From Pseudomonadales bacterium (lineage in GTDB: Bacteria; Pseudomonadota; Gammaproteobacteria; Pseudomonadales; Azotimanducaceae): a stretch of 64,000 nucleotides of DNA. Made by a program: the position numbers and the translations under genes. This document shows positions 47,408 to 55,867 of the stretch, in pieces (position 1 is the stretch's first letter; every line of letters starts with the position of its first letter). Where the stretch lies: the NCBI GenBank assembly GCA_016779325.1, contig JADHNU010000006.1, forward strand, positions 1-64,000, read 5' to 3'. Below the pieces are notes generated by a model. The model was not told where the DNA came from. It saw only the letters and a program-made list of their open reading frames with translations, and searched no databases.

Positions 47408-48751
47408 TTAGGCGGCGGCAAGGCCGTAGGCAATGCGAAGCATGGTAAGGGGATGGGACGCTTCCCCCTGATCCGTGAGCCCGTGTTGGATCATGCGGCC
47501 CGCCATGGGGCAGTCACTGCCGTAATGGTCGGGGTTTTCCTGTTTCACCTTGTTCACGATGGGGCGGGCAATCTTCACCGCGTGGTCGTGGGTTTCCTCC
47601 CGATAGGCGTAGGTGCCGTCGTGGCCCGAGCAGCGCTCAATGAGGGTCACCTTAGTGTCGGGAATGAGCGCAAGCAGCTCCCGGGTCTTTTGGCCGATGT
47701 TCTGCACGCGCTGGTGACAAGCGGCGTGGTAGGTGACCTTGCCCAGGGGCTGGGGGAAATCGGTTTTGAGTAGCCCGTCTTTATGGCGCAGCATGAGGTA
47801 TTCGAAGGGATCGAAGAGATGCGCCGCTACCTTCTGCACCGCCTCGTCTTCCGGGAACATAAGCGGTAACTCCTGCTTGAACATGAGTACGCAGGAGGGC
47901 ACGGGGGCGATGATATCGAAGCCCTCTTCGATAGCCGCGAGGAGAACGGGGATGTTGTGCTCCTTTAGGCGCTTCACGGCCGTCAGGTCGCCCAGTTCGA
48001 ACTTGGGCATGCCGCAGCACTTTTCGCCGTCAAGGACCTTGACGGGAATGTCGTTGTGCAGGAATACGGCCGCAAGGTCGGCGCCGAGCTGGGGCTCGTT
48101 GTAGTTGCCGTAGCAGGTGGTGAAAACGGCGACGCGGCCCTGGGTGCGACCGCTGGCAGTCACGGGCAGCTGGGCGCCGAGGGTCCCCTTATGGGTCCGC
48201 TTGAAGGTCTTGCTGTGAAACTGAGGCAGGGGCGCCTTTTCATGAATGCCCACGACCTTTTGGAGGGCGCTGCGCAGCGTTTCCTGGCCGTTGGCAAAGT
48301 TCACCGCATCGGCGATGCCCGGCTGGCCGAGCACGGAAAAGACGGCGTCGGTGCTGGTGATGAGGCGGTCCCGCCATTTCGCCTGCCCCTTCGAGAACTT
48401 CACGGCCTTCGCCCGCAGCATAAGGTGGGGGAAGTCGAGGTTGAATTCGTGGGGCGGCAGGTAGGGGCACTTGGTTTCGGCGCAGAGGTCGCAGAGGTAA
48501 CACTGGTCGACGACCTTGCCGTAGTCCTCTTTAGCAACGCCGTCCACTTCCATGGTGTCTGATTCGTCAACCAAATCGAAGAGCACGGGGAAGGACTGGC
48601 ACAGGCTGACGCAGCGCCGGCAGGTGTGGCAGATGTCAAATACCCGCTCGAGCTCTTGGTTGAGGGCGTCCTCATTCCAGAACTCCGGAGTTTGCCAGTG
48701 ATGGGGCTCGCGCTTTGCTTTTTCGAGATTGCCTTCACGATAGCCTGCCAT
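47408..48751 (-). CDS. Fe-S protein with two CCG domains (GlpC/HdrD-like)
   Basis: 447 residues. Two 4Fe-4S sites: C41, C44, C47 and C51 in CHTCRRCVSLC, and C84, C87, C90 and C95 in CYLCDLCAETKC. Two CCG-type domains follow, with CCGMPKFELGD and YHAACHQRVQNIG then CSGHDGTYAYRE. This is the plan of GlpC, GlcF and heterodisulfide reductase subunit D. No flavin partner is encoded nearby. Inferred role: passes electrons to or from rubrerythrin, or repairs a thiol or persulfide. AAGGAAG precedes the ATG. Confidence 0.88.
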   Translation of the reverse strand: MAGYREGNLEKAKREPHHWQTPEFWNEDALNQELERVFDICHTCRRCVSLCQSFPVLFDLVDESDTMEVDGVAKEDYGKVVDQCYLCDLCAETKCPYLPPHEFNLDFPHLMLRAKAVKFSKGQAKWRDRLITSTDAVFSVLGQPGIADAVNFANGQETLRSALQKVVGIHEKAPLPQFHSKTFKRTHKGTLGAQLPVTASGRTQGRVAVFTTCYGNYNEPQLGADLAAVFLHNDIPVKVLDGEKCCGMPKFELGDLTAVKRLKEHNIPVLLAAIEEGFDIIAPVPSCVLMFKQELPLMFPEDEAVQKVAAHLFDPFEYLMLRHKDGLLKTDFPQPLGKVTYHAACHQRVQNIGQKTRELLALIPDTKVTLIERCSGHDGTYAYREETHDHAVKIARPIVNKVKQENPDHYGSDCPMAGRMIQHGLTDQGEASHPLTMLRIAYGLAAA

Positions 48752-48804
48752 GCTCGCGCTTCCTTCGCTGTGCTAAGAATTAGGGGGATGGTCGTCTGAC
48801 AAAA

Positions 48805-48828
48805 TCAAAGCGCCCGGACGGGCGCCTT
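48805..48828 (-). terminator. Terminator-like hairpin after rubrerythrin gene
   Basis: GCGCCC and GGGCGC with a 4-base loop, followed on the minus strand by TTTGATTTTG. It lies 58 bases after the rubrerythrin stop and 54 bases before the Fe-S gene, so it probably yields a short abundant rubrerythrin message with partial read-through. Confidence 0.65.
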
Positions 48829-48840
48829 GAGAAGCGGGAA

Positions 48841-48860
48841 GGGGCAGCCTAGCTGGCCCC
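48841..48860 (-). other. Second hairpin after rubrerythrin gene
   Basis: GGGGC and GCCCC flank AGC-CTA-GCT with one bulged base, giving a stable stem-loop 26 bases after the stop. It has no T-run and may protect the 3' end of the message. Confidence 0.45.
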
Positions 48861-48885
48861 CGCCCGCAGGGCGGTCGGAGTGACC

Positions 48886-49302
48886 TTAGGCCATGGCGTC
48901 CAGGGCTTTCTGGAAGCGGTTGGCGTGAGACCGCTCAGCCTTGGCGAGGGTTTCGAACCAATCAGCGATTTCGTCGAAGCCTTCGTCGCGGGCGGTTTTC
49001 GCCATGCCCGGATACATATCGGTGTACTCGTGGGTTTCGCCGGCGATGGCGGCCTTGAGGTTGTCGGCGGTGGTGCCGATGGGGAGGCCGGTGGCGGGAT
49101 CGCCCACTTGCTCCATGTACTCAAGGTGGCCGTGGGCATGGCCCGTTTCGCCTTCGGCGGTGGAGCGGAATACGGCGGCAACGTCGTTTTCCCCTTCCAC
49201 GTCGGCCTTGGCCGCGAAGTAGAGGTAGCGGCGGTTAGCTTGAGACTCACCGGCGAAGGCGGCCTTCAGGTTTTCGAAAGTTTCGCTGTCTTTCAGATCC
49301 AT
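48886..49302 (-). CDS. Rubrerythrin without rubredoxin domain
   Basis: 138-residue four-helix-bundle di-iron protein; [28 protein letters not shown] and [13 protein letters not shown] carry the ExxH-type ligands. The C-terminal rubredoxin domain of classical rubrerythrin is missing. It reduces hydrogen peroxide but needs an external electron donor, plausibly the Fe-S protein downstream. GAGGAAG lies 8 bases before the ATG. Promoter and candidate OxyR site are in the gap upstream. Confidence 0.92.
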   Translation of the reverse strand: MDLKDSETFENLKAAFAGESQANRRYLYFAAKADVEGENDVAAVFRSTAEGETGHAHGHLEYMEQVGDPATGLPIGTTADNLKAAIAGETHEYTDMYPGMAKTARDEGFDEIADWFETLAKAERSHANRFQKALDAMA

Positions 49303-49390
49303 GTGATCGCTTCCTCATAACAAATTAGGGGGAAGAGCACGCAGCGCGGGCGCCGCGGCTGTCCAGTGAACGGGCACTGAAACAGCCGGC

Positions 49391-49419
49391 AGTATACGGT
49401 CTTCCCGACGGGCTGCCAG
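49391..49419 (-). promoter_or_regulatory. Candidate promoter of rubrerythrin
   Basis: Minus-strand TATACT at 49391-49396 and CTGGCA at 49414-49419 with a 17-base spacer. The -10 is strong and the -35 weak (4 of 6), the pattern expected of an activated promoter. Transcription would begin near 49384 with an 80-base leader. Confidence 0.5.
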
Positions 49420-49440
49420 TTGTTCTTTTTGATTGGAGTG

Positions 49441-49455
49441 ATAGGCATTGCCTAT
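49441..49455. promoter_or_regulatory. Candidate OxyR-binding dyad
   Basis: ATAGGCATTGCCTAT is a perfect 7+1+7 palindrome and matches the ATAG-N7-CTAT half of the OxyR consensus. A weak second copy is centred 22 bases away at 49426, next to the -35 element, the usual OxyR geometry. Its inner bases differ from the consensus T and A. Confidence 0.55.
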
Positions 49456-49472
49456 GAATGGAGCGTCTGATC

Positions 49473-49493
49473 CCCTCCGCCAAGGGCGGAGGG
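49473..49493. other. Perfect 9-bp hairpin
   Basis: CCCTCCGCC and GGCGGAGGG with a 3-base loop. Neither strand shows a good T-run after it. It could be the 3' structure of the ald transcript or of a small RNA started further up. Confidence 0.5.
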
Positions 49494-49581
49494 CTTGGTA
49501 TTTGCTGGGCTAGGCTAAATGACAAGCGTATGAAAGCTATGGATTTATTTTGATTTTCCGGCTCTGTCCGGGATCTGTCGA

Positions 49582-49612
49582 AGTATAGATTAAATGAATG
49601 AAAATCATTCTT
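49582..49612 (-). promoter_or_regulatory. Fur-like dyad with adjacent -10 element
   Basis: GAATGA-AAA-TCATTC at 49596-49610 is a perfect inverted repeat; 13 of 19 bases match the classical Fur box, including 12 of the central 13. A minus-strand TATACT lies at 49582-49587, so the dyad would cover the -35 region of a minus-strand promoter. What it would transcribe is not clear. Confidence 0.4.
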
Positions 49613-49616
49613 ATCT

Positions 49617-50708
49617 CTACGCGGCGACCCCGGTGAGGGCTTCGGCAACGGCCGGGTGGCGGACCTGCCCGCCTTGGATGTTGAGCCCTGCCGCCAGGTG
49701 CGGATCGCGCGCCAAAGCCGTCTCCGTGCCGAGGTTCGCCAAGGCCCTGACGAAGGGGAGGGTGGCCGCGTTCAGGGCATAGGTGCTGGTGCGGGCCACG
49801 GCCCCAGGCATGTTCGTGACGCAATAGTGCACGATGCCGGCTTCGAGGTAGGTCGGTTCGGCGTGGGTGGTCGGCCGGCTGCTTTCGAAGCAGCCTCCCT
49901 GATCGATCGAGATATCGACGAGTGCGGCGCCGGGGCGCAGCGTTTCGAGCTGGGCCCGGGATAGGAGCCGGGGCGCCTTTGCGCCCGGTACGAGCACGGC
50001 GCCAACGATGAGGTCCGCCTGAGCGCAGGCATCGGCCACGGCTTGGCTGTTGGCATGAAGGCTGCGCACCCGCCCCTGAAACTGGGCGTCGATGCGTCGG
50101 AGCGCCGGCAGGGCTCGGTCGAGCACCGTGACCTCTGCGCCCAGCCCGACGGCCATGGTGGCCGCCTGGGTGCCGGAAACGCCGCCGCCGAGAATCACCA
50201 CCTGGCCTGGGGCGACCCCGGGTACGCCGCCGAGCAGCACGCCTCGGCCGCCGTTGGCCTTCTGTAGGCAAGCCGCCCCGACCTGAATGGCCATCCGTCC
50301 GGCAACCTCGCTCATGGGGGTGAGGAGAGGGAGCGCGCCTTCCCGACTCGTGACCGTTTCGTAAGCGATGGCCGTGACGCCGCTGGCCTTGAGGCCTTCG
50401 GCCTGGGCAGGGTCTGCGGCAAGGTGGAGATAGGTGAACAGGGTTTGCCCGGGGCGGAAGCGGGCGCATTCAATGGCCTGCGGTTCCTTCACCTTGACGA
50501 TGAGCTCGGCTTGCTGGAAGACCTCGTCTAGGGTGCAGAGGGTCGCACCGGCGGCCGCATAGGCCTCGTCGTCGCAGCCGATGCCCAGCCCTGCGCCGGT
50601 TTCCACGAGCACCGAGTGACCGTCTCCGATGAGTTCTGCCACCGCTTCCGGGGTAAGGCCCACGCGGTATTCGTGATTCTTAATTTCCTTGGGGACGCCA
50701 ACGATCAT
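49617..50708 (-). CDS. ald: Alanine dehydrogenase
   Basis: Interconverts L-alanine with pyruvate and ammonia using NAD. 363 residues. [20 protein letters not shown] is the family start, with the substrate-site Lys and His later in KVKEPQ and [25 protein letters not shown] binds NAD. It is divergent from the Lrp-type gene across an A+T-rich gap, an arrangement known for alanine-responsive control. Confidence 0.95.
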   Translation of the reverse strand: MIVGVPKEIKNHEYRVGLTPEAVAELIGDGHSVLVETGAGLGIGCDDEAYAAAGATLCTLDEVFQQAELIVKVKEPQAIECARFRPGQTLFTYLHLAADPAQAEGLKASGVTAIAYETVTSREGALPLLTPMSEVAGRMAIQVGAACLQKANGGRGVLLGGVPGVAPGQVVILGGGVSGTQAATMAVGLGAEVTVLDRALPALRRIDAQFQGRVRSLHANSQAVADACAQADLIVGAVLVPGAKAPRLLSRAQLETLRPGAALVDISIDQGGCFESSRPTTHAEPTYLEAGIVHYCVTNMPGAVARTSTYALNAATLPFVRALANLGTETALARDPHLAAGLNIQGGQVRHPAVAEALTGVAA

Positions 50709-50891
50709 GAGCCCTTCTCCAACGGGGGTTTGAGGCGCCTATGGTGACGGGAATTTCGCGAAATAACCTTGCTTTTTTTGATCCTATTCCCGTTATGTGG
50801 CAATTAAATTGTGCATATAAGAATAAAAAAGCAATAATCTTGCTTTTGGGCCAGGGGGCGCTGTGGCGTCGCCTAGGGGAGGACCGAGGCC
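50709..50891. promoter_or_regulatory. A+T-rich divergent control region between ald and lrp-type gene
   Basis: The 183 bases drop sharply in G+C. Short repeats recur, such as CTTGCTTTTTTTG, AAGCAATAATCTTGC and GCAATTAAATTG, with TATAAG at about 50816. This suits several Lrp-type binding sites and two promoters. I cannot place single promoters with confidence. Confidence 0.5.
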
Positions 50892-51359
50892 ATGGAGCTG
50901 CTGCCCTTAGACCGCATCGATCGGCGTATGCTCGAGGCGCTTCAGGAAGACGGGCGACTGGCAAATAGCGCCCTGGCGCGTCGCATTGGCCTATCGGAAT
51001 CGGCCACCCTGCGCCGGCTTCGTCGCTTGGAAGACAGTGGTCTGATCGAGGGCTACGTGTTGCTCGTGAACCAAGCGAAGGCGGGCAAGCCAGGCAACAT
51101 CTTCGTGGAAATCGCGCTGACGGCGCAGGAAGAGGCGGCGCTGACGGCCTTTGAAACCGCCGTTTTGGAGCGGCCGGAGATTCTCGAGTGCTACCTCATG
51201 AGCGGGGAATACGATTACTTGCTGCGCGTGGTGGTGGCGGACTTCGCCGATTTTGAACGCATCCATCGGGAACATTTAACGCGCCTGCCCCACGTGGGGC
51301 GCGTCCGCTCGAGCTTCACCCTGCGCACCGTGCTTCGACGCACCTCTATCCCCCTCTAA
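50892..51359 (+). CDS. Lrp/AsnC-family transcriptional regulator
   Basis: 155 residues. The N-terminal helix-turn-helix is in LDRIDRRMLEALQEDGRLANSA-type sequence (residues 5-60) with LARRIGLSESATLRRLRRLE, and a C-terminal RAM ligand domain follows (VLECYLMSG-like ILECYLMSGEYDYLLRVVV). Divergent from ald, so it probably activates ald in response to alanine; this is inferred from position and family habit. Confidence 0.93.
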   Translation: MELLPLDRIDRRMLEALQEDGRLANSALARRIGLSESATLRRLRRLEDSGLIEGYVLLVNQAKAGKPGNIFVEIALTAQEEAALTAFETAVLERPEILECYLMSGEYDYLLRVVVADFADFERIHREHLTRLPHVGRVRSSFTLRTVLRRTSIPL

Positions 51360-51397
51360 GCGGGTAAACTTCGCGTTTTTGTGCGTGGGAGGCAGCG

Positions 51398-52264
51398 GTG
51401 AACCAGGGGCCAGCGGAGCAGGCAGCGGTACTGAACGGAGTTTCCCTTCATTGGTTCGAGTGGGGTGCCCCGGGGCCCGAGCCCTCCATCATTCTCATAC
51501 ATGCCACGGGCTTCCACGCGCGTTGCTGGGATCAGGTGGTGAAGGCCCTGCCGGACCGGCACGTGCTCGCCCTCGATATGCGCGGCCACGGCCGCTCTGG
51601 CAAAACGCCGCCCTTCTCCTGGGATAGCTACGGCAATGACCTGCTAGCCTGGCTCGCCTATCTAGGCCTAGAAGGCACCATTGCCGTTGGCCATTCCATG
51701 GGGGGCTACGCGTTGGCCGATGCGGCGGCCTCCGGGGGGCCTTTCTTTGAGCGGCTGCTGCTCATCGATCCGGTCATTCTGCCGCCAGAGCTCTACGCCG
51801 CCCGGGCCACGGGCCCCCAGGATCCTTCCGAGCACCCCACCTCCAAGCGCAAGAACCACTGGGAAGACTGGCGCGCCATGGAAGCCCGGTTTGCCGACCG
51901 TCTTCCTTTTAAGCGTTGGGAGCCGGCGGTGCTGGCGGACTACTGCCGCTACGGCGTCCTGCCCGATGGGCAGGGGGCCTTTGTGCTCGCCTGTCCGCCG
52001 GAGGTGGAAGCGTCGATTTACCTGGGCAGTGCGGGCCGGGATCTGTACAGCCGCCTGCCCCGGGTGACCCAACCGGTCACGGTTCTGCGGGCGCCGCCGC
52101 GCGTGGGGCCTCGGGACGTGATGGATTTCAGTGCGTCCCCGACCTGGCCGGAGCTGGCTGGCGCCTTCCCCCAGGGCCGCGATGTGGTGCTGGCGGAGCA
52201 CAGCCATTTCATTCCCATGGAAGCGCCAGAGCTGACGGCGCGCTATATCCTCGGGGAGCTCTAG
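51398..52264 (+). CDS. Alpha/beta-fold hydrolase
   Basis: 288 residues starting at a GTG with GGGAGGC upstream. ILIHATGFHARCWDQV gives the oxyanion hole, AVGHSMGGYAL the nucleophile serine and EHSHFIPMEAPE the histidine. The acid is probably in the region DVMDFSA. It is close to the broad group of esterase and haloalkane-dehalogenase-like proteins. A Nudix gene begins 3 bases after the stop. Confidence 0.87.
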   Translation: MNQGPAEQAAVLNGVSLHWFEWGAPGPEPSIILIHATGFHARCWDQVVKALPDRHVLALDMRGHGRSGKTPPFSWDSYGNDLLAWLAYLGLEGTIAVGHSMGGYALADAAASGGPFFERLLLIDPVILPPELYAARATGPQDPSEHPTSKRKNHWEDWRAMEARFADRLPFKRWEPAVLADYCRYGVLPDGQGAFVLACPPEVEASIYLGSAGRDLYSRLPRVTQPVTVLRAPPRVGPRDVMDFSASPTWPELAGAFPQGRDVVLAEHSHFIPMEAPELTARYILGEL

Positions 52265-52267
52265 GCC

Positions 52268-52651
52268 ATGGAGGTGGTGGCCGGGCTGCTCTGCCACGGC
52301 CCCTGGCTTTTGTGTCTTCGGCGCGGGCCGGGGGAGCGGCACGCCGGTGCTTGGGAATTTCCTGGTGGCAAGGTGCAGGCGGGGGAATCCCTGGTGGAGG
52401 CCCTGGCTCGAGAGCTCGAGGAGGAGCTCGGCCTGGCTATCGCGCCCCCCACCTTCCTTGGCACGGCCACGGGCCATCGCGATGGCGCCGCGCCCTTTGC
52501 GCTGCACGGGTTTTCCGTGCCCGTGGCCCTCGAAGCCCTGACCCTGACGGTCCACGACCGCGCGTTCTGGGTGCCCCGGGCGCGCTTAAATCCGGCCGCG
52601 CTGCTCCCCGCCGACCGCAACCTCTACGCCCGCTTACCGGTCTTGCCCTAA
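52268..52651 (+). CDS. MutT-like Nudix hydrolase
   Basis: 127 residues. The Nudix box is canonical: GGKVQAGESLVEALARELEE then ELGL. WEFPGGK and the short length match MutT-type 8-oxo-dGTPases, which remove oxidised nucleotides from the pool; that substrate is plausible but not proven. Sits between a hydrolase and ileS on the same strand. Confidence 0.88.
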   Translation: MEVVAGLLCHGPWLLCLRRGPGERHAGAWEFPGGKVQAGESLVEALARELEEELGLAIAPPTFLGTATGHRDGAAPFALHGFSVPVALEALTLTVHDRAFWVPRARLNPAALLPADRNLYARLPVLP

Positions 52652-52699
52652 GGGCGCAGCCACCACCCTGCGGGTGTACAATCGCCGGCTTTCCAGCCG

Positions 52700-55600
52700 A
52701 TGGTGATCATGACAGTGTCTGAGGGAGCTCGCCCCACCGCGCCCAGCCAGGGCCCCTTTTCCTTCGTCGAGGCGGAGCACGAGGTGTTGGCCTTCTGGGA
52801 ACGAGAAAAGATATTTGAGGAAAGCCTCGCGCAGACCGAGGGCGGCGCCCCGTACATTTTCTATGACGGCCCGCCCTTCGCGACGGGCCTGCCCCACCAC
52901 GGCCACCTCGTCGCCTCCACCATCAAGGACATTATCCCCCGCTACTTCACCATGAAGGGGCGTTACGTTTCCCGGCGCTTTGGCTGGGATTGCCACGGCT
53001 TGCCCGTAGAGCATGAGATCGACAAGCAGCTGGGCTTAAGCGCGCAGGACGCTGTGGAACAGCTCGGGGTAAAGGGCTACAACGACGCCTGCCGGGGCAT
53101 TGTGCAGCGGTATACCCAGGAGTGGCGCAGCACCATCACGCGTCTCGGGCGCTGGGTGGATTTCGATCACGACTACAAGACCATGGACCCCTGGTTCATG
53201 GAGTCCGTGTGGTGGGTGGTCAAGCAGCTCTTTGATAAGGGGCTGATCTACCAGGGGCAGAAGATCGTCCCCGTATCCACGGCTCTGGGCACGGGCCTGT
53301 CCAACTTCGAAGCCAACCTGAACTATAAGGAAGTGCAGGATCCGGCGGTGACGGTGCTGCTTAAGCTCTGTGACGAAGAGGCCCATCTGGCGATCTGGAC
53401 CACCACGCCCTGGACCCTGCCTTCGAACCTCGCCGTTTGCGTGAACCCCGAACTGACCTACGCCAAGGTGCGGGACCATGAGCGCGGCCTCACCTTCTAC
53501 CTCGCCGAGGGTCGCGTGGCCGCCTACGGGGCCCGCCATAGCCTGGAGGTGCTCGAAACCGTTTCCGGGGCCGCCCTTGCGGGGCGCCGTTACGAACCGG
53601 CTTTCTCTTACTTCGAAGACCAGCGCGCCGGCGGCGCCTTCACCGTGATCACCGGGGATTACGTCACCGCCGATGACGGTACGGGCCTCGTTCACCAGGC
53701 CCCGGCCTTTGGGGAAGATGACTATAACGCCTTCCGCGCCGCGGGCCTCGACGCCTTCGCCATGCCCGTGGGGCTGGATGGGCGCTTCGATGAGCAGGTG
53801 CCCGATTTTGCCGGGCTGCATGTTAAGGATGCGGACAAGGAGATCATCCGTACCCTGAAGGACCGGGGTCTGCTTTACGAGCAGGACGTCATCGTCCATA
53901 GCTATCCCTTCTGCTACCGCTCCGAGACGCCGCTGATCTACCGGGCCGTGCCCAGCTGGTACGTGAAGGTGGAGCAGCTTAAGGATCGCCTGCTGGCCGC
54001 TAATCGGCAGGTGCGCTGGGTGCCGGACCATATCCAGGAGGGCCGCTTTGGCAAGTGGCTTGAAGGCGCTCGGGATTGGGCCATCTCCCGCAATCGGGTG
54101 TGGGGCACGCCCTTGCCCCTGTGGGTGAACGATGAGTCGGGCGCGGTGCACTGCATGGGGTCCCGGGATGAGCTGGCGGAACTCACGGGCACGCGGGTGG
54201 AGGATCTCCATCGGGAGTTCGTCGACGACCTCACCTTTGAGCGCCCTGGCGAAGCCGGCGTTTATCGCCGGGTCCCGGAGGTGCTGGATTGCTGGTTTGA
54301 GTCCGGCTCCATGCCCTATGCCCAGCTTCACTATCCCTTTGAAAACGAAGCGCTGTTCCAGGAGGGCTTTCCGGCGGAGTTTATTGCCGAAGGTCTCGAT
54401 CAAACCCGGGGCTGGTTTTATACCCTCACGGTGCTCGGGGTCGCGCTGTTCGATCGTCCGGCGTTCCAGAACGTCATCGTGAACGGTCTGGTGCTGGCGG
54501 AAGATGGCACCAAGATGTCGAAGTCGAAGCGCAATTTCACGCCCCCGGACGATCTTATGGAGCGCTACGGCGCCGATGCGCTGCGCCTCTACCTAATCAA
54601 TTCCGGGCTAGTGCGCGCGGAAGAGCAGCGCTTCGCCGATACCGGGGTGCGGGAGCTGACCCGCCGGGCGCTGCTTCCCTGGTACAACGCGTTTAACTTC
54701 TTCCACACCTATGCGGAGATCGACGGCTTCTCCCCTGGCGCCGGCTTAAGCGAGCCTGCGGCCGTACTCGATCGATGGATTCTCTCGCGGCTCCAGACCC
54801 TGAAGACCACGGTGAGCGAAGAAATGGAGGGCTACCGGCTCTACAATGTGGTGCCTCGGCTCTTTGAGTTCATCGAAGAGCTCACCAACGTCTACATTCG
54901 CTACAACCGGGAACGATTCTGGACCGAGGGGCCCAGCGACGATAAGCACGCGGCGTTCTCGACGCTCTATCGCGCCCTGCTTGAGCTGTCCCAGACCATG
55001 GCGCCCTTTGCCCCCTTCCTGTCCGAGTCGCTTTATCAGCGGTTGCGGGCCCTGGGGGCAGGCGACGATTTACCCCGGTCCGTGCACCTTTGCACTTACC
55101 CCGAGGCGGCCCCGGCGCGCATGGATCCGCGCCTCGAAGTGGCCGTGGACCGCATGCAGCAGGTGATTTTGCTGGGGCGGCAGAAGCGCGAGGACGCGCG
55201 CCTGGGGCTTCGCCAGCCCCTCGCCGAACTCACGGTCATTCATCGCGATGCGGCCTTGCTGGATGACATCCGTGCCCTGGAGGTCGAACTGGCGCGCGAA
55301 CTTAACGTGAAGCGAGTGGCGTACAGCACGGACGAAGCCGCCTTCATCCGTCTTTACGCGAAGGCGAACTTTAAGCAGCTGGGAAAGCGCCTTGGCAAAG
55401 AGATGAAGCGCTACGCTGCGGCGATTGCGGCCCTCGGGCCAGAGGCCCTCGAGGCCTACGTGGAGTCGGGATCGCTGGAGGTGGAGGGGGAACGGTTCAG
55501 CGAAGGGGATGTCGATGTGTTCCGTGAGCCCCAGCCCAATACGGAAGCGGTGAGCAACCGCTATATCACCATCGATCTCAAGACCGAGCTCACCCCCGAG

Positions 55601-55867
55601 CTACGGCAAGAGGGCTTGGCCCGCGAGGTGGTGAACCGAATTCAGCGTGCGCGTAAGGATGCGGACTTCCACGTGAGTGACCGCATCGCGGTTCACTATG
55701 CGGGCGCGCCGGAGTTGGAAGCGGCCCTGGCCACTTACGCCGATTATATCGCCGGGGAAACGCTGGCCGTGGTGCTGGAGCGGTCCGAAGCCTTAGCCGG
55801 AGAAGTGCTCGAGGCGAACGTGGACGGGGCGGCTCTGCGCTTTACCCTCGTCCGACAAAACGTCTAG
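52700..55867 (+). CDS. ileS: Isoleucyl-tRNA synthetase, eukaryote-like (type 2)
   Basis: 1055 residues against about 940 for the ordinary bacterial enzyme. The HIGH motif is HHGH at 66-69 within FATGLPHHGHLVAST, followed by IKDIIPRYFTMKG; KMSKS is at 605-609 and continues KRNFTPP. These are features of the type 2 clade shared with eukaryotic cytosolic enzymes, some of which resist mupirocin. The C-terminal zinc cysteines of type 1 are missing. There is no ribF or lspA next to it. An ATG at 52709 is an alternative start; no good ribosome site is seen for either. Confidence 0.93.
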   Translation: MVIMTVSEGARPTAPSQGPFSFVEAEHEVLAFWEREKIFEESLAQTEGGAPYIFYDGPPFATGLPHHGHLVASTIKDIIPRYFTMKGRYVSRRFGWDCHGLPVEHEIDKQLGLSAQDAVEQLGVKGYNDACRGIVQRYTQEWRSTITRLGRWVDFDHDYKTMDPWFMESVWWVVKQLFDKGLIYQGQKIVPVSTALGTGLSNFEANLNYKEVQDPAVTVLLKLCDEEAHLAIWTTTPWTLPSNLAVCVNPELTYAKVRDHERGLTFYLAEGRVAAYGARHSLEVLETVSGAALAGRRYEPAFSYFEDQRAGGAFTVITGDYVTADDGTGLVHQAPAFGEDDYNAFRAAGLDAFAMPVGLDGRFDEQVPDFAGLHVKDADKEIIRTLKDRGLLYEQDVIVHSYPFCYRSETPLIYRAVPSWYVKVEQLKDRLLAANRQVRWVPDHIQEGRFGKWLEGARDWAISRNRVWGTPLPLWVNDESGAVHCMGSRDELAELTGTRVEDLHREFVDDLTFERPGEAGVYRRVPEVLDCWFESGSMPYAQLHYPFENEALFQEGFPAEFIAEGLDQTRGWFYTLTVLGVALFDRPAFQNVIVNGLVLAEDGTKMSKSKRNFTPPDDLMERYGADALRLYLINSGLVRAEEQRFADTGVRELTRRALLPWYNAFNFFHTYAEIDGFSPGAGLSEPAAVLDRWILSRLQTLKTTVSEEMEGYRLYNVVPRLFEFIEELTNVYIRYNRERFWTEGPSDDKHAAFSTLYRALLELSQTMAPFAPFLSESLYQRLRALGAGDDLPRSVHLCTYPEAAPARMDPRLEVAVDRMQQVILLGRQKREDARLGLRQPLAELTVIHRDAALLDDIRALEVELARELNVKRVAYSTDEAAFIRLYAKANFKQLGKRLGKEMKRYAAAIAALGPEALEAYVESGSLEVEGERFSEGDVDVFREPQPNTEAVSNRYITIDLKTELTPELRQEGLAREVVNRIQRARKDADFHVSDRIAVHYAGAPELEAALATYADYIAGETLAVVLERSEALAGEVLEANVDGAALRFTLVRQNV

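Larger units (their letters stand above)
49303..49616. other. 314-base intergenic region upstream of rubrerythrin
   Basis: No convincing gene. It holds, from low to high coordinate: the rubrerythrin leader, a minus-strand promoter, an OxyR-like dyad, a 9-base-stem hairpin, and a Fur-like dyad with a second possible -10 element. The stretch 49500-49620 is clearly more A+T-rich than the flanking genes. Confidence 0.8.

Noticed and set aside
49325-49648. 107-codon minus-strand frame between ald and rubrerythrin
   Set aside because: It overlaps the end of ald, crosses the proposed promoter, OxyR dyad and hairpins, and has no family resemblance.
53036-54403. 455-codon open frame antisense to ileS
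   Set aside because: Entirely inside ileS with His-rich, low-complexity product; shadow of codon bias.
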